Shown here piece by piece: positions 62,301 to 64,000 of a stretch of DNA of 64,000 bases. The number at the start of each line of letters is the position of its first letter. Position 1 is the first letter of the stretch. A program made the position numbers and the translations under genes. The notes below the pieces were generated by a model. That model ran no database searches. It was not told the origin of the DNA and was given only the letters and a program-made list of their open reading frames with translations. The stretch comes from Lagopus muta (taxonomy: Eukaryota > Chordata > Aves > Galliformes > Phasianidae): positions 59,231,634-59,295,633 of the forward strand of contig NC_064435.1 of NCBI RefSeq assembly GCF_023343835.1, written 5' to 3'.

Positions 62301-64000
62301 TCTAATTGCTACGGAAAAAAATGTGTAGCTTCTGTTTCTTCTGTGTACTGTGCTTAAAATATTAATGATGTATGACAGTTCAGTTATAGCTGGTTCTACA
62401 GCAGAAGCACTTACAGTACAAAGAAATTATGCTCTTCAGCGTGGGCAAGAGGTTCCCTACAAAGTTTTAGCCAAGTAGCCAAAAATTTGAAAACATGAGT
62501 ACTTCTAAACTAGAATGTAAACAGTGACTTTATCATTAAGAGATTCTATTTTCATTTGAAAAAGTGATGCTATGGACCATTGGATATGTTTGTAAAATAT
62601 CAGTCACTTTCAGCCAAGAGGATTCATTTATTTGTCCTTTTGCTTTGGAAGGTTCAAAATTAAGCTTTCTAGTTTATGTCAATAAATAACAGGTAAAGAG
62701 AAGAATAATTCTTACCTCTTGCCTGTTTTGTTCAGACAGATTTTCTTCTGGTGCAGGTTAGGTCTTGGGCATATCATTTGATTCTAGTGATTCTTAAAAG
62801 TGATTCTCAAATATCATTTCTGATTTTCCAGCAGTGGGTTCTACACTCCCTCTGCTGAGCAGTTTAAGTAGACGGAAATGAAGCCTAGTGACAGCTTGCT
62901 TCTGAGCACTACTAAAGCTAGGGAAGAGCATTCCACTGTAATGACTCAGAAAAATGCAGTTGAATGCTTATTAGAATAAGTGATATTCATGCTTTGATTA
63001 CTGTGTTTTTTCCATGTAACAACTTCGAGTTTATTTTTAATTAGAGATTCATATTTATCAACTTCTGTGTTTTTAATAGATCATCTGTTATTGTGCTAGC
63101 AGCTAGATATAGTAATGAATGACAATATGTTTCAAGTAGCATAATTTTTTTGGTCTAGTAAACCATGGCTAATACTACTGATATAAAAATGGCATCCAGT
63201 ATTCTAGGTGTGTAAGATGGAGAGCACAAATATCAGTTAAATATAATATAGAAAATATATGATGTTTCACTTCAGAAAATTAAGTATTAGGAAGTCTAAA
63301 TTGACGTTTTCAAAAAACTAAGATGCAAAGAACCAGGGCACTGCAGATGAAATTCCTTCTGCAGTATTAATGTAGCCAGATGGCACTTAAGAAATATGAT
63401 TGAATTTATTTTTATCTATTAAATAGAAAATATAGAATGTACAGCCTTGTAGATTAATATTGTGGTAGAAATCATATCCTGACTTTCTGCTGCTTGATTT
63501 AATGTTCTCAGAGTTTGGTGTTAGTTTTGTGTAATGCTTACTGCGTTTCAAATAATGCAAATACAAGTAATTTTACGATGTAGCTGTGTACCTCATAAAG
63601 TCTATAGGAAAAATTTCAATTATTTTAAAGAGAAAGGGATCAGGAACTTACTTTGTTTTGTTAACAAGCTGCTGATCACAATCTCTCCCTCCTTTTCCAT
63701 ATATTGTGGAATATAGTGTGGCACATTATTTTCAGGATGATCATTTTTCTTGGTTGTCATGGTTCAAAACCCATTCTACTGTTAGAAGTCATTATAGTGT
63801 AAAAATCTCACGACTCTCTTTCTTTTTTGCACAAGATTTGCACATGCCTTCAGTGCATTGTTTTGAATCATTGGAAATAGAACAGCAGATATAGACCCTG
63901 TAGTTTATTTAAGCTCTTATTTTGACATCTTTCTTCTAGATGTTTGGTGCCCTGCATCTTGAATTTCTGTTGATTGGCTTACTGCTTTCTCTTGAGCTAC
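59364..64000 (+). other. INVS: INVS intron 5 (partial)
   Basis: Intronic sequence running off the right edge. It contains a short CR1 tail (60440-60542). No ankyrin-encoding exon is recognisable after 59363, and the open frames present resemble no known protein. Confidence 0.75.
60440..60542 (+). mobile_element. CR1 LINE 3' tail
   Basis: The last 100 bp or so of a plus-strand CR1, ending GGTCTTTTCCAGCCTTAATG and ATTCTATGATTC. It is sense to INVS in intron 5. Confidence 0.8.

Larger units (their letters stand above)
27533..64000 (+). other. INVS: INVS gene, 5' coding part (exons 2-5)
   Basis: Four coding exons, all with GT/AG boundaries and compatible phases, join to 205 codons from the start. 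They closely match human inversin, including QFGRTPLMYCVLAD in exon 3, TPLHLTTRH in exon 4 and TALHWSAYYNNPEHVKLLIK in exon 5. Inversin (NPHP2) is a roughly 1,060-residue protein with sixteen N-terminal ankyrin repeats followed by IQ and other motifs. It sits in the proximal 'inversin compartment' of the primary cilium with NEK8, ANKS6 and NPHP3, and affects Dishevelled/Wnt signalling, left-right asymmetry and kidney integrity. Only the first ankyrin repeats are encoded here; the next exon (human DAAPTES...) lies beyond the right edge. Confidence 0.93.

Noticed and set aside
59364..64000. Search for INVS exon 6 (next ankyrin repeats)
   Set aside because: No NWQDYEGRTPLHFA-like peptide appears in any plus-strand frame before the right edge.

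Overview
This is vertebrate nuclear DNA, almost certainly from a bird and most likely a galliform such as chicken. At least twenty fragments of the avian CR1 LINE are scattered through it. Its coding exons are short, bounded by canonical GT/AG splice sites, and encode proteins nearly identical in recognisable stretches to mammalian ERP44 and INVS (inversin). The two genes lie head to head as on human 9q31.1. A chicken Z-chromosome location would fit known synteny but cannot be shown from this sequence.

Layout. Positions 1-23025 carry the start of ERP44 on the minus strand: coding exon 1 (22969-23025, signal peptide), a 20.6-kb intron, exon 2 (2307-2379), and the first 2.3 kb of intron 2. The thioredoxin-domain exons lie beyond the left edge. 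Positions of about 22565-23530 are a CpG island acting as the shared bidirectional promoter, with ETS, ZNF143/SBS-like, GC-box, YY1-like and RFX X-box-like motifs. Positions 23230-64000 carry the start of INVS on the plus strand: a non-coding first exon ending near 23325, then coding exons at 27533-27702, 33379-33545, 55421-55594 and 59196-59363. These encode residues 1-205, the first ankyrin repeats. The rest of INVS lies beyond the right edge.

Most remaining sequence is intronic: CR1 fragments, one probable solo LTR (about 50385-51146), simple repeats, and a decayed minus-strand reading frame of unknown origin (about 23774-24190). No CRISPR array, tRNA, rRNA or bacterial-type operon is present, and most open frames are chance frames in introns or run through CR1.

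The two genes share a promoter but not an obvious pathway. ERP44 is a thioredoxin-family chaperone of thiol-mediated retention in the early secretory pathway. Inversin is a ciliary ankyrin-repeat protein of the nephronophthisis network. I found no previously undescribed biological system. The items most worth checking are the X-box-like site in the shared promoter, the decayed minus-strand frame, the microsatellite that forms the splice-acceptor tract of INVS exon 3, and the strong sense-strand bias of CR1 insertions.
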